From the NCBI RefSeq assembly GCF_014191775.1, contig NZ_JACHXA010000002.1, positions 186,001 to 250,000 on the forward strand: DNA of 64,000 nt, in the 5' to 3' direction. The position numbers were made by a program, and so were the translations under genes. Below the pieces are notes generated by a model. The model saw only the letters and a list, made by a program, of their open reading frames with translations, did not search any database and was not told where the DNA came from. This DNA is from Limibacillus halophilus (GTDB taxonomy: Bacteria > Pseudomonadota > Alphaproteobacteria > Kiloniellales > CECT-8803). Each line of letters opens with the position of its first letter. The first letter of the stretch is position 1. Below, piece by piece: positions 1 to 7,133 of the stretch.

Positions 1-472
1 CTATTTGTGGCGAGCCGTCGACCACGAGGGCGAGGTTCTGGAAAGCTTCGTGACAAAGAAACGAGACAAGAAAGCTGCGTTGAAATTCCTAAGAAAAGCA
101 CTGCGCAAACACGGTCGGCCCGAAGTTATCGTGACAGATCGGCTGAGATCGTACGGTGCGGCACTCAGGGATATTGGGACCGCAGCTCGCCAGGTATGTG
201 GCCGCTGGCTGAACAACCGAGCAGAGAACTCACATCTGCCCTTCCGACGACGAGAGCGCGCGATACTTCGCTTCAGGCAGATGCGAAGTTTGCAGCAATT
301 CACCGCCATCCATGCCTCCGTCTACAACCACTTCAACACAGAACGCAGCCTTTCCTCTCGTACTATATTCAAGCTGAACCGCGCCGCCGCTCTCTCCGAG
401 TGGCGCGGCCTTCTCGCTGCCTGAAGCTCGGCATGTTTGGGGCATATTGAGACTAGTTCGAATTAGTCTGAC
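1..472 (+). mobile_element. IS6-family insertion sequence, right part (cut by window start)
   Basis: This is the right-hand part of an IS6-type element whose left part lies outside the window. It ends in an inverted-repeat-like sequence ending GTCTGAC at about 472. That end matches the right end of a second copy (ending about 4959) and, inverted, the left end of that copy (GTCAGAAGAA at 4385). Both copies point the same way and flank the 701-4346 cassette. I see no 8-bp target duplication between the visible ends. Confidence 0.75.
2..424 (+). CDS. IS6-family DDE transposase, C-terminal part
   Basis: About 140 C-terminal residues of an IS6/IS26-type DDE transposase, open at the window start. 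Visible family marks are the RAVDHEGEVL segment, a VTDRLRSYGAAL segment carrying the second catalytic Asp, and NNRAENSH carrying the third acidic residue. The frame stays open to a stop at 422-424 and ends in AEWRGLLAA-like residues typical of this subfamily. This copy may be intact if the missing 5' part is intact. Its closest relative in the window is the internally deleted copy at 4435-4911. Confidence 0.85.
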   Translation, partial: YLWRAVDHEGEVLESFVTKKRDKKAALKFLRKALRKHGRPEVIVTDRLRSYGAALRDIGTAARQVCGRWLNNRAENSHLPFRRRERAILRFRQMRSLQQFTAIHASVYNHFNTERSLSSRTIFKLNRAAALSEWRGLLAA

Positions 473-533
473 GGCACCGCCACTTACCCCCGTCTCCTTT
501 ATAGACTTCCATTTTGCGCCAGTTTCGCGAGCT

Positions 534-641
534 ACCTTCAAGCGAAACCCTGTCGCTGCTCTCGCCGAACGGCGCGGTCTTCTCTCTGTTTGACGCTCGC
601 CATTGCTGAGGCATTCTGAGACGAGTTTGAATTCCTCTGGC
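534..641 (+). repeat. Degenerate second copy of the IS6 element 3' end
   Basis: Bases 534-641 resemble the transposase 3' end and right terminus of the upstream element (about 356-472). Both show a TTCAAG..AACC start, a gCcGctCTC..CGA..GGCGCGG core, a stop codon, a GAGAC.AGTT.GAATT stretch and a CTGgc end. The translated piece reads as a diverged LNRAAALSEWRGLL tail. Identity is roughly 70 percent by eye. It is an older remnant lying just outside the newer copy. Confidence 0.6.
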
Positions 642-700
642 GGCCCCAGAGTATCCATTTCCAGATAGACACAGCACAAATCAGGCGGCTAACGTCCAGC

Positions 701-1453
701 ATGATATGGAATGCGGCTGCATATCGAGGACTTGTTCTTGCTGGTGTCGGCATCAACTTGGTGTCGCTTATTGCGTTCGTGGTTCTCACTGTGCTCCAGT
801 TCGACCAGATCCGATCCCGCCTGGAACAGGAGCGACTGGTGGTCGTTGTCGAGCGCGCTTCAGAGCCTCTGGCCTCCGCCGCCGCCATCGGGTTACGGCT
901 TTCAAGCGTCAGGGGCCTCGACGCCCTGCTCGAGCGTGCACGACAGACCGACCCGGCGATCCTGGAACTGCACCTCTTCGACGTCGAGGGGAATATCGTA
1001 GTCAGCACGCAGCCGCGCGATCCCGAATTCTCCAGGGCCGTCATCGCCCGAATCCAAAGCGCCGACGAGACCGAGGTAGCCCTCCGCGAAGGGCAAGATT
1101 TTCTTAGTGTCGTCAGGTTTTGGGATAGCAGCGGCAATGTTGCCGGGAGCCTGCTTCTGGAATATTCCGGCATCGATGCCCGCACTGCAGTGTGGGCGAT
1201 GGCAGGCCGCCTTGCGACGGCCGCCCTGTTCTTCTCCATCGTTGCCAGCGTGCTGACCGCATGGGCGATCCGGTGGGTTCTCGGCCCCGAGATTTCGATC
1301 AACAATTTATATGTCGACGCCGCCACCAAGGCCGACCAATGGCTTTGGCGAGGCCGCCCTACCATACCCGACTCAGAAGAGCCAACGCCGATCGAACATG
1401 CGATTCGCGAGGCCGACCAGCGCTATCGCGCAGTGCGGGACACCCAGACATGA
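701..1453 (+). CDS. Two-TM extracytoplasmic sensor-like membrane protein
   Basis: 250 residues. A transmembrane helix at about 11-33 is followed by about 130 extracytoplasmic residues, a second helix at about 168-190 and a short polar cytoplasmic tail. The layout is that of a PDC/Cache-type sensor, but no kinase, cyclase, GGDEF or methyl-accepting domain follows. The extracytoplasmic part resembles that of the next gene (LEQ near the start, then A.IGLRL..V.GLD spacing), so the two probably arose by duplication. The stop overlaps the next start as ATGA, implying translational coupling. The ATG at 701 is the first in-frame start and its ribosome site is weak. I do not recognise a named family; a partner of the downstream fusion is inference. 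Confidence 0.7.
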   Translation: MIWNAAAYRGLVLAGVGINLVSLIAFVVLTVLQFDQIRSRLEQERLVVVVERASEPLASAAAIGLRLSSVRGLDALLERARQTDPAILELHLFDVEGNIVVSTQPRDPEFSRAVIARIQSADETEVALREGQDFLSVVRFWDSSGNVAGSLLLEYSGIDARTAVWAMAGRLATAALFFSIVASVLTAWAIRWVLGPEISINNLYVDAATKADQWLWRGRPTIPDSEEPTPIEHAIREADQRYRAVRDTQT

Positions 1454-3345
1454 ACGGCCCGGTTCCCACCACGCATCGTAATGTGAGAATACGCCTTACA
1501 CTGGCTCTGATTGTCATTGTCACCATGACGATTGGCATGTTCTCCACCGTGACATTTCGGGCCTTCGATCAGGCCGTCGCACCAGAGTTGGAGCAACGCA
1601 TGCAGCTGCTCGGCATGCTTTTGCGCGCTGATCTTCAGCGCCCACTCGAGTTAGGCATTCCCCTGGACGCTGTCGCGGGCTTTGACGAAAGAGTTGCCGA
1701 TATCGTCAAAAAATTTCCCGAGGTCCAGAGCGTTCAAATCCTCACGCGCGACGGAACGAGCGCGCTCGACATCTCGGATGCCGCCGCGAGCGCGGCACCG
1801 TCGAACCGGCCCGGAACGGATGCCCGAACGTACCGCTTTGCGGTTCTGGTCGGTAGCGTTGTAGCCGCCGAGATTGTCCTGACCGAAAATCCCAGGTTGC
1901 TCGAGACCCAGTTACTGCATGTTCTGTTCGACATCGCCATCGTGGCGCTAGCAATCGTCGTGATCGGGGTGGAAGTCATTCTCCTCCTCGCCGCACGCAG
2001 CATTTGGCTACCGCGAGACGCGGTCGCGGCGCTTCTGGAGGAGCAGAGTCAGGGGCGCTTCGATCGTATCGTCTCAATACCGGCTGGCGGACCGCTCAGC
2101 GCGCTGGCCGCACGGTTGAACGACCGGGCACGACACCTCGCCGGCCGCGAAGTGTCGCCGCCTCATCTGGCTATACCTTCACCATTGATGGCGCGCATGC
2201 CACTGTTTCTTCTTGCGCTCGGCACCGAGACCACGGCCTCTTTCCTGCCGGTCATGGCGCGGGATCTCCATCGCTGGGATTGGCTGTCGCCGGCCGCCGC
2301 CGCCGCCGCGCCGCTTGTCGCCTACCTTCTGGCCGCGGCCACGGTTGCCCCGTTCGCAGGGCCGCTCGTTCGTCATCTCGGACCGCGCAGCGCCTTCCTC
2401 TGGTCCGTCATACCGATCGTTACCGGTCTTGCGCTCATGGCGGAGTCTTCCGGTGTCCTCGGAGCAGCAACCGGACGCATGCTTGTTGCCGTGGGATATA
2501 CGATCGCCGCCACCGCGTGTTCGCTCCATGCTCTGTGGGCGGGCGGACGCGCCGAAGCGGCACGGACCCAAGCGTCCATCAACAGCGCGCTCTACGGAGG
2601 GGTTCTGGCCGGATCGATTATCGGTGGCGTCGCCGCCTTTGAAGTCGGCTATTCCGCGGCGATCTTGCTTGGCGCGGTCGTTGTTATCATCGCAGGGAGC
2701 ACCGCGCATTGCGCATTGTCCGGGTCGGGCACCACACCGTCCACACCCAGAAAATCCAGCACCCCGCAGGTTCACGAAGGCCGCACCTTCGCAGCGATCG
2801 CATTCGGGCTGGCTGTCCCATTGAGCATCACCACGGCGATGGTGATCTGGTACCTCGTTCCACTTCTGCTGTCGTCAGCGGGTTTTGACGCGGCGATGAC
2901 CGCCCGGGTCGTGATGCTTTACTATCTCTGCGCGGTCTTCGTTGCACCGTTGGTCGGCCATTTCCTGGGGACGACCGGTTCCGGAATGGCCGCAAGCGCC
3001 GGGGCGCTGATCTCGGGCTTAGCCCTGCTGATCGCCGGGGCATTGGATGGCTCGACGAGTCTCATTGTCGCGGTAGCGGTAATCGGGGTAGGCCACGCCA
3101 TGCTCCGCGCACCAATCTTCGCGCTTGTCAACGAAGTCGCGGAGAGTCACCCCGAGCGAATTGACCACCTCCGGGTGATTGAGCGAGGGGGTGCGGTTGT
3201 CGCCTTTCTCGTGGCCAGCGTTACCGCCTCTCCCGATCACCCTGCGGTCGTGTTCACCACGCTTGGCGCGCTGACATTGTCAGGGCTAGCGGTTTTTGCG
3301 ATCATTTCTCGTGCCGGGGTCAGCAAGGAGGCGGCGGGGAAATGA
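1450..3345 (+). CDS. Sensor-HAMP-like-MFS transporter fusion protein
   Basis: 631 residues. A first TM helix spans about 15-35, an extracytoplasmic sensor-like segment about 36-155, and a second helix about 157-185. A HAMP-like linker follows at about 187-230 (LLEEQSQGRFD..., then LAARLNDRARHLAGRE). A full-length MFS-type hydrophobic region of about ten to twelve helices runs from 248 to 625, with PLVRHLGPRSAF between helices as in MFS loop 2-3. The start at 1450 overlaps the upstream stop (ATGA) and the stop overlaps the downstream start (ATGA). A sensor module joined through a HAMP-like linker to a permease is unusual; HAMP domains normally feed kinases or chemoreceptors. The exported or imported substrate is unknown. 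The domain boundaries are by-eye. Confidence 0.75.
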   Translation: MNGPVPTTHRNVRIRLTLALIVIVTMTIGMFSTVTFRAFDQAVAPELEQRMQLLGMLLRADLQRPLELGIPLDAVAGFDERVADIVKKFPEVQSVQILTRDGTSALDISDAAASAAPSNRPGTDARTYRFAVLVGSVVAAEIVLTENPRLLETQLLHVLFDIAIVALAIVVIGVEVILLLAARSIWLPRDAVAALLEEQSQGRFDRIVSIPAGGPLSALAARLNDRARHLAGREVSPPHLAIPSPLMARMPLFLLALGTETTASFLPVMARDLHRWDWLSPAAAAAAPLVAYLLAAATVAPFAGPLVRHLGPRSAFLWSVIPIVTGLALMAESSGVLGAATGRMLVAVGYTIAATACSLHALWAGGRAEAARTQASINSALYGGVLAGSIIGGVAAFEVGYSAAILLGAVVVIIAGSTAHCALSGSGTTPSTPRKSSTPQVHEGRTFAAIAFGLAVPLSITTAMVIWYLVPLLLSSAGFDAAMTARVVMLYYLCAVFVAPLVGHFLGTTGSGMAASAGALISGLALLIAGALDGSTSLIVAVAVIGVGHAMLRAPIFALVNEVAESHPERIDHLRVIERGGAVVAFLVASVTASPDHPAVVFTTLGALTLSGLAVFAIISRAGVSKEAAGK

Positions 3346-4346
3346 CGACGCGGCGAATTGTTCTGTTGGCGCTGATGATCCTTGTTGGCGCTTCCCGAAG
3401 CATGGCGCAGAGCGACAAACCTCTTGAGGTGTTGATTGCCACCTGGCGGGGCTGCGAGGAAGCCTGCCAAGGCGCCACTGACTATCTCCAGAGCCTCGAA
3501 CCGGAAATTGTGATTCGGTACCTCGATGCCGGGCGTGAACGTGCGCGCGTACCGGAAATTCTCAACGAGGCCCGAAGGGCGAAGGTGGACCTGATCGTGT
3601 CCTGGGGGACGAGCGTCACGCTTGAAATGGCGGGCACGCTTGCCACGCTTGACGACCCAGCTTTCAACCACGACATCCCGCAGGTCTTCATGATCGTCGC
3701 CGATCCGGTCGGCGCTGGAATCGTCGCGGATTTGGACGCGACTGGACGCAAGAACATCACAGGCACCTACAACCGGGTGCCGGAGAAGGTGAACGTAGAC
3801 ACGCTGCGTCGCCTCTTGCCGGAGATCGACGCCCTCGGGTTACTCTACAACAAGAACGAGAAGAATTCGGTCGTCAAGCGCGACGAACTAGCGGAACTGC
3901 TTCCGAGCATGAGTGTCACGCTGGTCGACCTCGAAATCGAACTGGGGCCAGACGGTTCGCCGCTGCCGGAAGACATCGGCCCTGCGGTCAGGCGGTTAAA
4001 GAATGCAGGTGCTGACGCGGTGTACGTCGGCAGTTCCTCGTTCCTGCGGTCTAATGCCGCCGTGCTTGGGGCCGCCGCCAGAGCGGCGGGCCTTCCGCTT
4101 ATTAGCCCCTATGAAGAGATGGTGCGGGACGGCAACGCCTTAATTTCAGTCGCGGCACGGTACTACGACATCGGCCAGCTTGCCGGGCAGCAAGCCGAAG
4201 CCATTCTTGTCGGCGGCGCCGAACCGGGAGACCTGCCGGTCGCGAGAATGCAGAACTTCGCGCTCACCGTGAACCTCGGCTTTGCCAAGGAAGTGGGAGT
4301 CTGGCCGCCAATTGATCTGCTGGAATTCGCCGATATCGTCAATTAG
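3342..4346 (+). CDS. TrpX/ABC_sub_bind-type periplasmic binding protein
   Basis: 334 residues with an N-terminal signal peptide (basic MTTRR, hydrophobic core, cleavage near SMAQ, about residue 22). The rest fits the ABC_sub_bind family of periplasmic binding proteins related to TrpX: IATWRGCEEAC near the start, DLIVSWGTSVTLEMA, then GLLYNKNEKNS and GADAVYVGSSSF in the second lobe. A GGAGG site lies just upstream of the ATG, which overlaps the preceding stop by four bases. No ABC permease or ATPase gene is adjacent; instead it is coupled to a sensor-like protein and a sensor-MFS fusion. Delivery of a ligand to those sensors or to the MFS part is inference. A scar of a related 3' end occurs at 8492-8558. 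Confidence 0.85.
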   Translation: MTTRRIVLLALMILVGASRSMAQSDKPLEVLIATWRGCEEACQGATDYLQSLEPEIVIRYLDAGRERARVPEILNEARRAKVDLIVSWGTSVTLEMAGTLATLDDPAFNHDIPQVFMIVADPVGAGIVADLDATGRKNITGTYNRVPEKVNVDTLRRLLPEIDALGLLYNKNEKNSVVKRDELAELLPSMSVTLVDLEIELGPDGSPLPEDIGPAVRRLKNAGADAVYVGSSSFLRSNAAVLGAAARAAGLPLISPYEEMVRDGNALISVAARYYDIGQLAGQQAEAILVGGAEPGDLPVARMQNFALTVNLGFAKEVGVWPPIDLLEFADIVN

Positions 4347-4384
4347 CAAAGCATCGCCCGGGTATTGTCAGAAGAAACGGCAGT

Positions 4385-4959
4385 GTCAGAAGAACTTGGG
4401 TTGAGAGGACTTGTGCCGTTCCCTACCTGCGCACATGACAAAACGCAGCCCATTCCGATACTTCGAGATGAGCCCAGAGATCATCCGCCTAGCGGTCATG
4501 ATGTATATTCGGTTTCCTCTCTCACTTCAGAATGTAGAGGATCTCCTTCACGAACGCGGGATTGATTTCAGCCACGAGAAGGTGCGTTTCTGGTGGGACC
4601 GTTTTGGACCGATGTTCGCCTCTGAGATCTGTAAGCGACGGATCCAAAGCATGCGGTTAAACCTCTGGCGATGGCAACTGGACGAGGTGTTCGTTAAGAT
4701 CGACGGCGAAACGCACTACCTGTGGCGCGCCGTCGATCACGAAGGCGAGGTCCTGGATTCCTTCGTGACGAAGAGGCGCGATAAGAAAGCTGCGTTGAAA
4801 TTCCTAAGGAAAGCACTGCGCAAGCACGGTCGGCCCGAGGTTATCGTGACCGATCAACTTCGATCATATGGGGCTGCACTTGCAGAATGGCGAAGCCTCA
4901 TCACTGCCTGACGCTCGACTCGGCTGGAGTATACTGAACCGAGTTCGAATTCGTCTGAC
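4385..4959 (+). mobile_element. Internally deleted IS6-family element
   Basis: The left end starts GTCAGAAGAACTT at 4385 and the right end reads GAATTCGTCTGAC to 4959; the two form an imperfect inverted repeat. At about 575 bp it is shorter than a complete IS6-type element because the transposase gene has lost its middle. The 10-mer GTCAGAAGAA also occurs at 4367-4376, so the left terminus is present twice in tandem. It is in the same direction as the element at the window start. Confidence 0.7.
4435..4911 (+). pseudogene. IS6-family transposase with in-frame internal deletion
   Basis: 158 codons that keep the N-terminal helix-turn-helix region and the catalytic core up to VTDQLRSYGAAL, then jump directly to AEWRSLITA at the C-terminus. 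Compared with the copy at 2-424, about 65 codons are missing, including the NNRAENSH segment with the third catalytic acidic residue. The break sits between two similar GC-GC-ACT/GCCGCTCTC stretches, consistent with slippage or recombination between short repeats. The reading frame is preserved, but the product cannot have a complete DDE triad. The preserved DNA-binding part could still bind the IS ends. Confidence 0.8.
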
Positions 4960-5083
4960 ACCAGCGTTAGTTTCTCTGTTATTCTCCGATAGGGCCATAT
5001 ACCACTGCAACTAAGCTGACGATAAAGCAGGATGGAAAACCTAATTGATGATGGTTCCCTTGATCAGCTGGACCCAATAATTG

Positions 5084-5602
5084 ATGGATTTGCGCTACGG
5101 CATAAAGCGGCTACTTCCCGATTTGATGGCATATGCTCAATCGATCGCACGTGATCGCAACGACGCTGAGGATCTGGTGGGAGATTCAGTAGAAAGGGCG
5201 CTCTCTGCTCGGCGACACCCAGATAATCTCAATGCGCTTCGGCCATGGATGTTTCGAATCATTCGCAATCTTTTTCTAGATGAAGTCCGGAAAAGAAAAG
5301 TGCGGCGGGAATTTTCCGAAGGGTTGGGCCGTTACTTGATTGAGATAAACAATCAACAGAGCGACACACTCAACGATACCTTGACCCGTCTCGCTTTCGG
5401 AAAGTTGAAACAGCCCGAGCGCGAGATTCTGTTTTTGGTGGACGTGCTGGGTATGAAGTACGAGGAGGCCGCGACTGTACTAGACGTGCCGTCGGGTACC
5501 GTCATGAGCCGGGTCAGCCGGGCAAGGCGCACTCTGATAGCCCTGATAGACGGCGCTCATATTCCCGGTCTTAACGATTCTCGAAAGAACAAGAGCGAAT
5601 GA
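5084..5602 (+). CDS. ECF-family RNA polymerase sigma factor
   Basis: About 172 residues with the two-domain ECF layout. Region 2 is at about 10-75 (RDRNDAEDLVGDSVERAL, then WMFRIIRNLFLDEVRKR). Region 4 is at about 105-155 (PEREILFLVDVLGMKYEEAA, then PSGTVMSRVSRARRTL). Region 3 is absent, as expected. The stop overlaps the next gene by four bases, pairing it with a membrane anti-sigma factor. It faces the sulfite dehydrogenase genes. In Sinorhizobium meliloti the ECF factors RpoE1 and RpoE4 are known to respond to sulfite and to control sorT, so a similar role is likely here. The start is uncertain: ATG 5084 or TTG 5081, neither with a good ribosome site. Confidence 0.9.
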   Translation: MDLRYGIKRLLPDLMAYAQSIARDRNDAEDLVGDSVERALSARRHPDNLNALRPWMFRIIRNLFLDEVRKRKVRREFSEGLGRYLIEINNQQSDTLNDTLTRLAFGKLKQPEREILFLVDVLGMKYEEAATVLDVPSGTVMSRVSRARRTLIALIDGAHIPGLNDSRKNKSE

Positions 5603-6339
5603 CGACTGACAAAGACTGGAACCTTCTTAACAGCTATGCCGATGATGAACTCAAGGCAGAGCAGAGGATGGTTTTGGAAGCTAGAATTCAGCAAGAGCCC
5701 GATCTAGCGGCCGCCTTGGAGCGTATTCAGACAGTGAAATTGACACTGGGCCGTACGCAGCCACTGGCGGCGCCCCCAACCTCTTCGCGTCTGCGATCCT
5801 TGTCCCGCGTCGGCGCAATTGCAGCAGGGATTGTTGTTGTCGTTGGGATTTCGATATTCGGATTGAGGACGTTTCAGGTAGATTTGGCAAGCAATACCGC
5901 CGCAGACTGGCACGCAAAATTCAGCGCTAATTCTTATAGTCAGGACCAACCGCAGGTATCAAATGCGGCTTTTGGCGCTTGGGCGGGCTTTATAGCGCCG
6001 CCCGACCTCTCAATCGCGAGACTTGAGTTAATGGAATTGAAGGTCGACGCATCCGAAGACCCGGCCTTCATAGCCATGCATTATCGTGGCCAGAATGGTT
6101 GCCGGCTGACATTGCTGGTCGAGAAGCTGGAAATTGATGAGGATATTTCGGACCAAGCAGAGAATTTGCTGTGGCGTCAGTGGACTACCGAAGAAGCACG
6201 CTTCAGTCTGATTTCAGATACGATGGACCGTGGGCGCTTCAATATGATCGCTGCATACCTAGAGTCGGCCACCCAGACGGGCCGGAGCAACAGGGACCTC
6301 CAGGTTGCAATGGCTGAATCGACAGCATCTTGCGCCTGA
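5599..6339 (+). CDS. Membrane anti-sigma factor of the ECF pair
   Basis: 246 residues. The N-terminus has the short helical anti-sigma layout (LLNSYADDELKAEQRMVLEARI, about 8-30). A single TM helix lies at about 70-90 (VGAIAAGIVVVVGISIFGL), with about 150 extracytoplasmic residues after it. No HxxxCxxC zinc-binding motif is present in the N-terminal domain, so it is not a ZAS-type zinc anti-sigma. The ATG overlaps the sigma stop (ATGA). The C-terminal part contains a single Cys near residue 180 and one at the end. Its role is inferred from position and layout. Confidence 0.8.
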   Translation: MTTDKDWNLLNSYADDELKAEQRMVLEARIQQEPDLAAALERIQTVKLTLGRTQPLAAPPTSSRLRSLSRVGAIAAGIVVVVGISIFGLRTFQVDLASNTAADWHAKFSANSYSQDQPQVSNAAFGAWAGFIAPPDLSIARLELMELKVDASEDPAFIAMHYRGQNGCRLTLLVEKLEIDEDISDQAENLLWRQWTTEEARFSLISDTMDRGRFNMIAAYLESATQTGRSNRDLQVAMAESTASCA

Positions 6340-6357
6340 GATGCGCAACTAGATTTC

Positions 6358-7074
6358 TTAGTTGGTAAAATTAGGTCGATCTTCCCCATAGTTCTTTGAG
6401 AGATAGTCTAGGATCACTGCCTTCGTCTGCTGGTCCAGTTCGCTCATACCCTGTTCCTCAACCATCCAATCCAGCAGCTCGGCCCAGTTATCCCGGGAAA
6501 GACCCTGTTGAGCCACAATCCTCTCAGAGTGACAGGCGGTGCAGTTGTAATAGGTCTCCTCTGCCCCCGCTCCCGGGACTAGAACGCCAAACAGCTCTGT
6601 TGGCGCTGTAGTGGAATCTTGTTCGTTCGGAGCAAACTGTCCTGAACCGAAGGAAGTCGGTGTTGGCCCGCTTGCATTCAAATAGGCAATGAGATCCGCG
6701 CGCGCAGCAGCCTCACTAACACCAGTGAATGTCATACGCGTACCTTTTACGAACTTGCGGGGGTCGGCTAAAAATTCGTCCAGTCGTTCCATAGTCCACG
6801 ATCCGCCGAGATCCCGCAGTGCTTTTGAATAATTTGCGTAATCCTTGGAAGCGGCGACGTCGGCCCCAATAATGCCCCAAAGATTTGGGCCGACACGATT
6901 TTTGCCTCCTTCATCTATGGTGTGGCAGGCCTTGCAGGCTCTAAATACCTTCTCGCCTGTAGCCGGATCGGCTGCGGCTAGCCTGGCATCCAGATCATTC
7001 TGGGCGCTTGACGCACCTGCGATCAATTGAAGGACGCCAAGTAGTATTCCCGTCATCAGAAGACGACAGATCAT
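6358..7074 (-). CDS. Di-heme c-type cytochrome, partner of sulfite dehydrogenase
   Basis: About 238 residues with a signal peptide (hydrophobic segment, cleavage near GASSAQ) and two haem-attachment motifs, CKACH near residue 48 and CTACH near residue 177. The N-terminal half has the class I cytochrome c signature GPNLWGIIG and a distal Met in GTRMTF. The C-terminal half resembles SorB-type haem domains (NWAELLDWMVEEQGM). It lies 59 bp downstream of the SorT-like gene on the same strand and probably accepts its electrons. SorU of S. meliloti is mono-haem, so the fused second haem domain is a difference. I chose ATG 7074 because a GGAG stretch precedes it; GTG 7086 is possible. Confidence 0.85.
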   Translation of the reverse strand: MICRLLMTGILLGVLQLIAGASSAQNDLDARLAAADPATGEKVFRACKACHTIDEGGKNRVGPNLWGIIGADVAASKDYANYSKALRDLGGSWTMERLDEFLADPRKFVKGTRMTFTGVSEAAARADLIAYLNASGPTPTSFGSGQFAPNEQDSTTAPTELFGVLVPGAGAEETYYNCTACHSERIVAQQGLSRDNWAELLDWMVEEQGMSELDQQTKAVILDYLSKNYGEDRPNFTN

Positions 7075-7133
7075 TCCATTCTCCACTCCTGCAAGGCCTT
7101 TCTATTCCACACGTCAAATGTGCAAGCGAGCGT

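Noticed and set aside
538-1365. Long minus-strand reading frame opposite the first cassette gene
   Set aside because: It is a GC-skew shadow of the plus-strand gene, with low-complexity Arg/Ser-rich translation and no family similarity.
473-4384. Recent composite transposition proven by target duplication
   Set aside because: The 8-bp flanks visible (473-480, 4377-4384, 4960-4967) do not match each other, so only the geometry supports mobility.
5032-5154. Small reading frame of 40 codons with an AGCAGG site, overlapping the sigma gene start
   Set aside because: It overlaps the sigma frame and has no recognisable similarity. It could be a leader peptide, but nothing supports that beyond the ribosome-like site.
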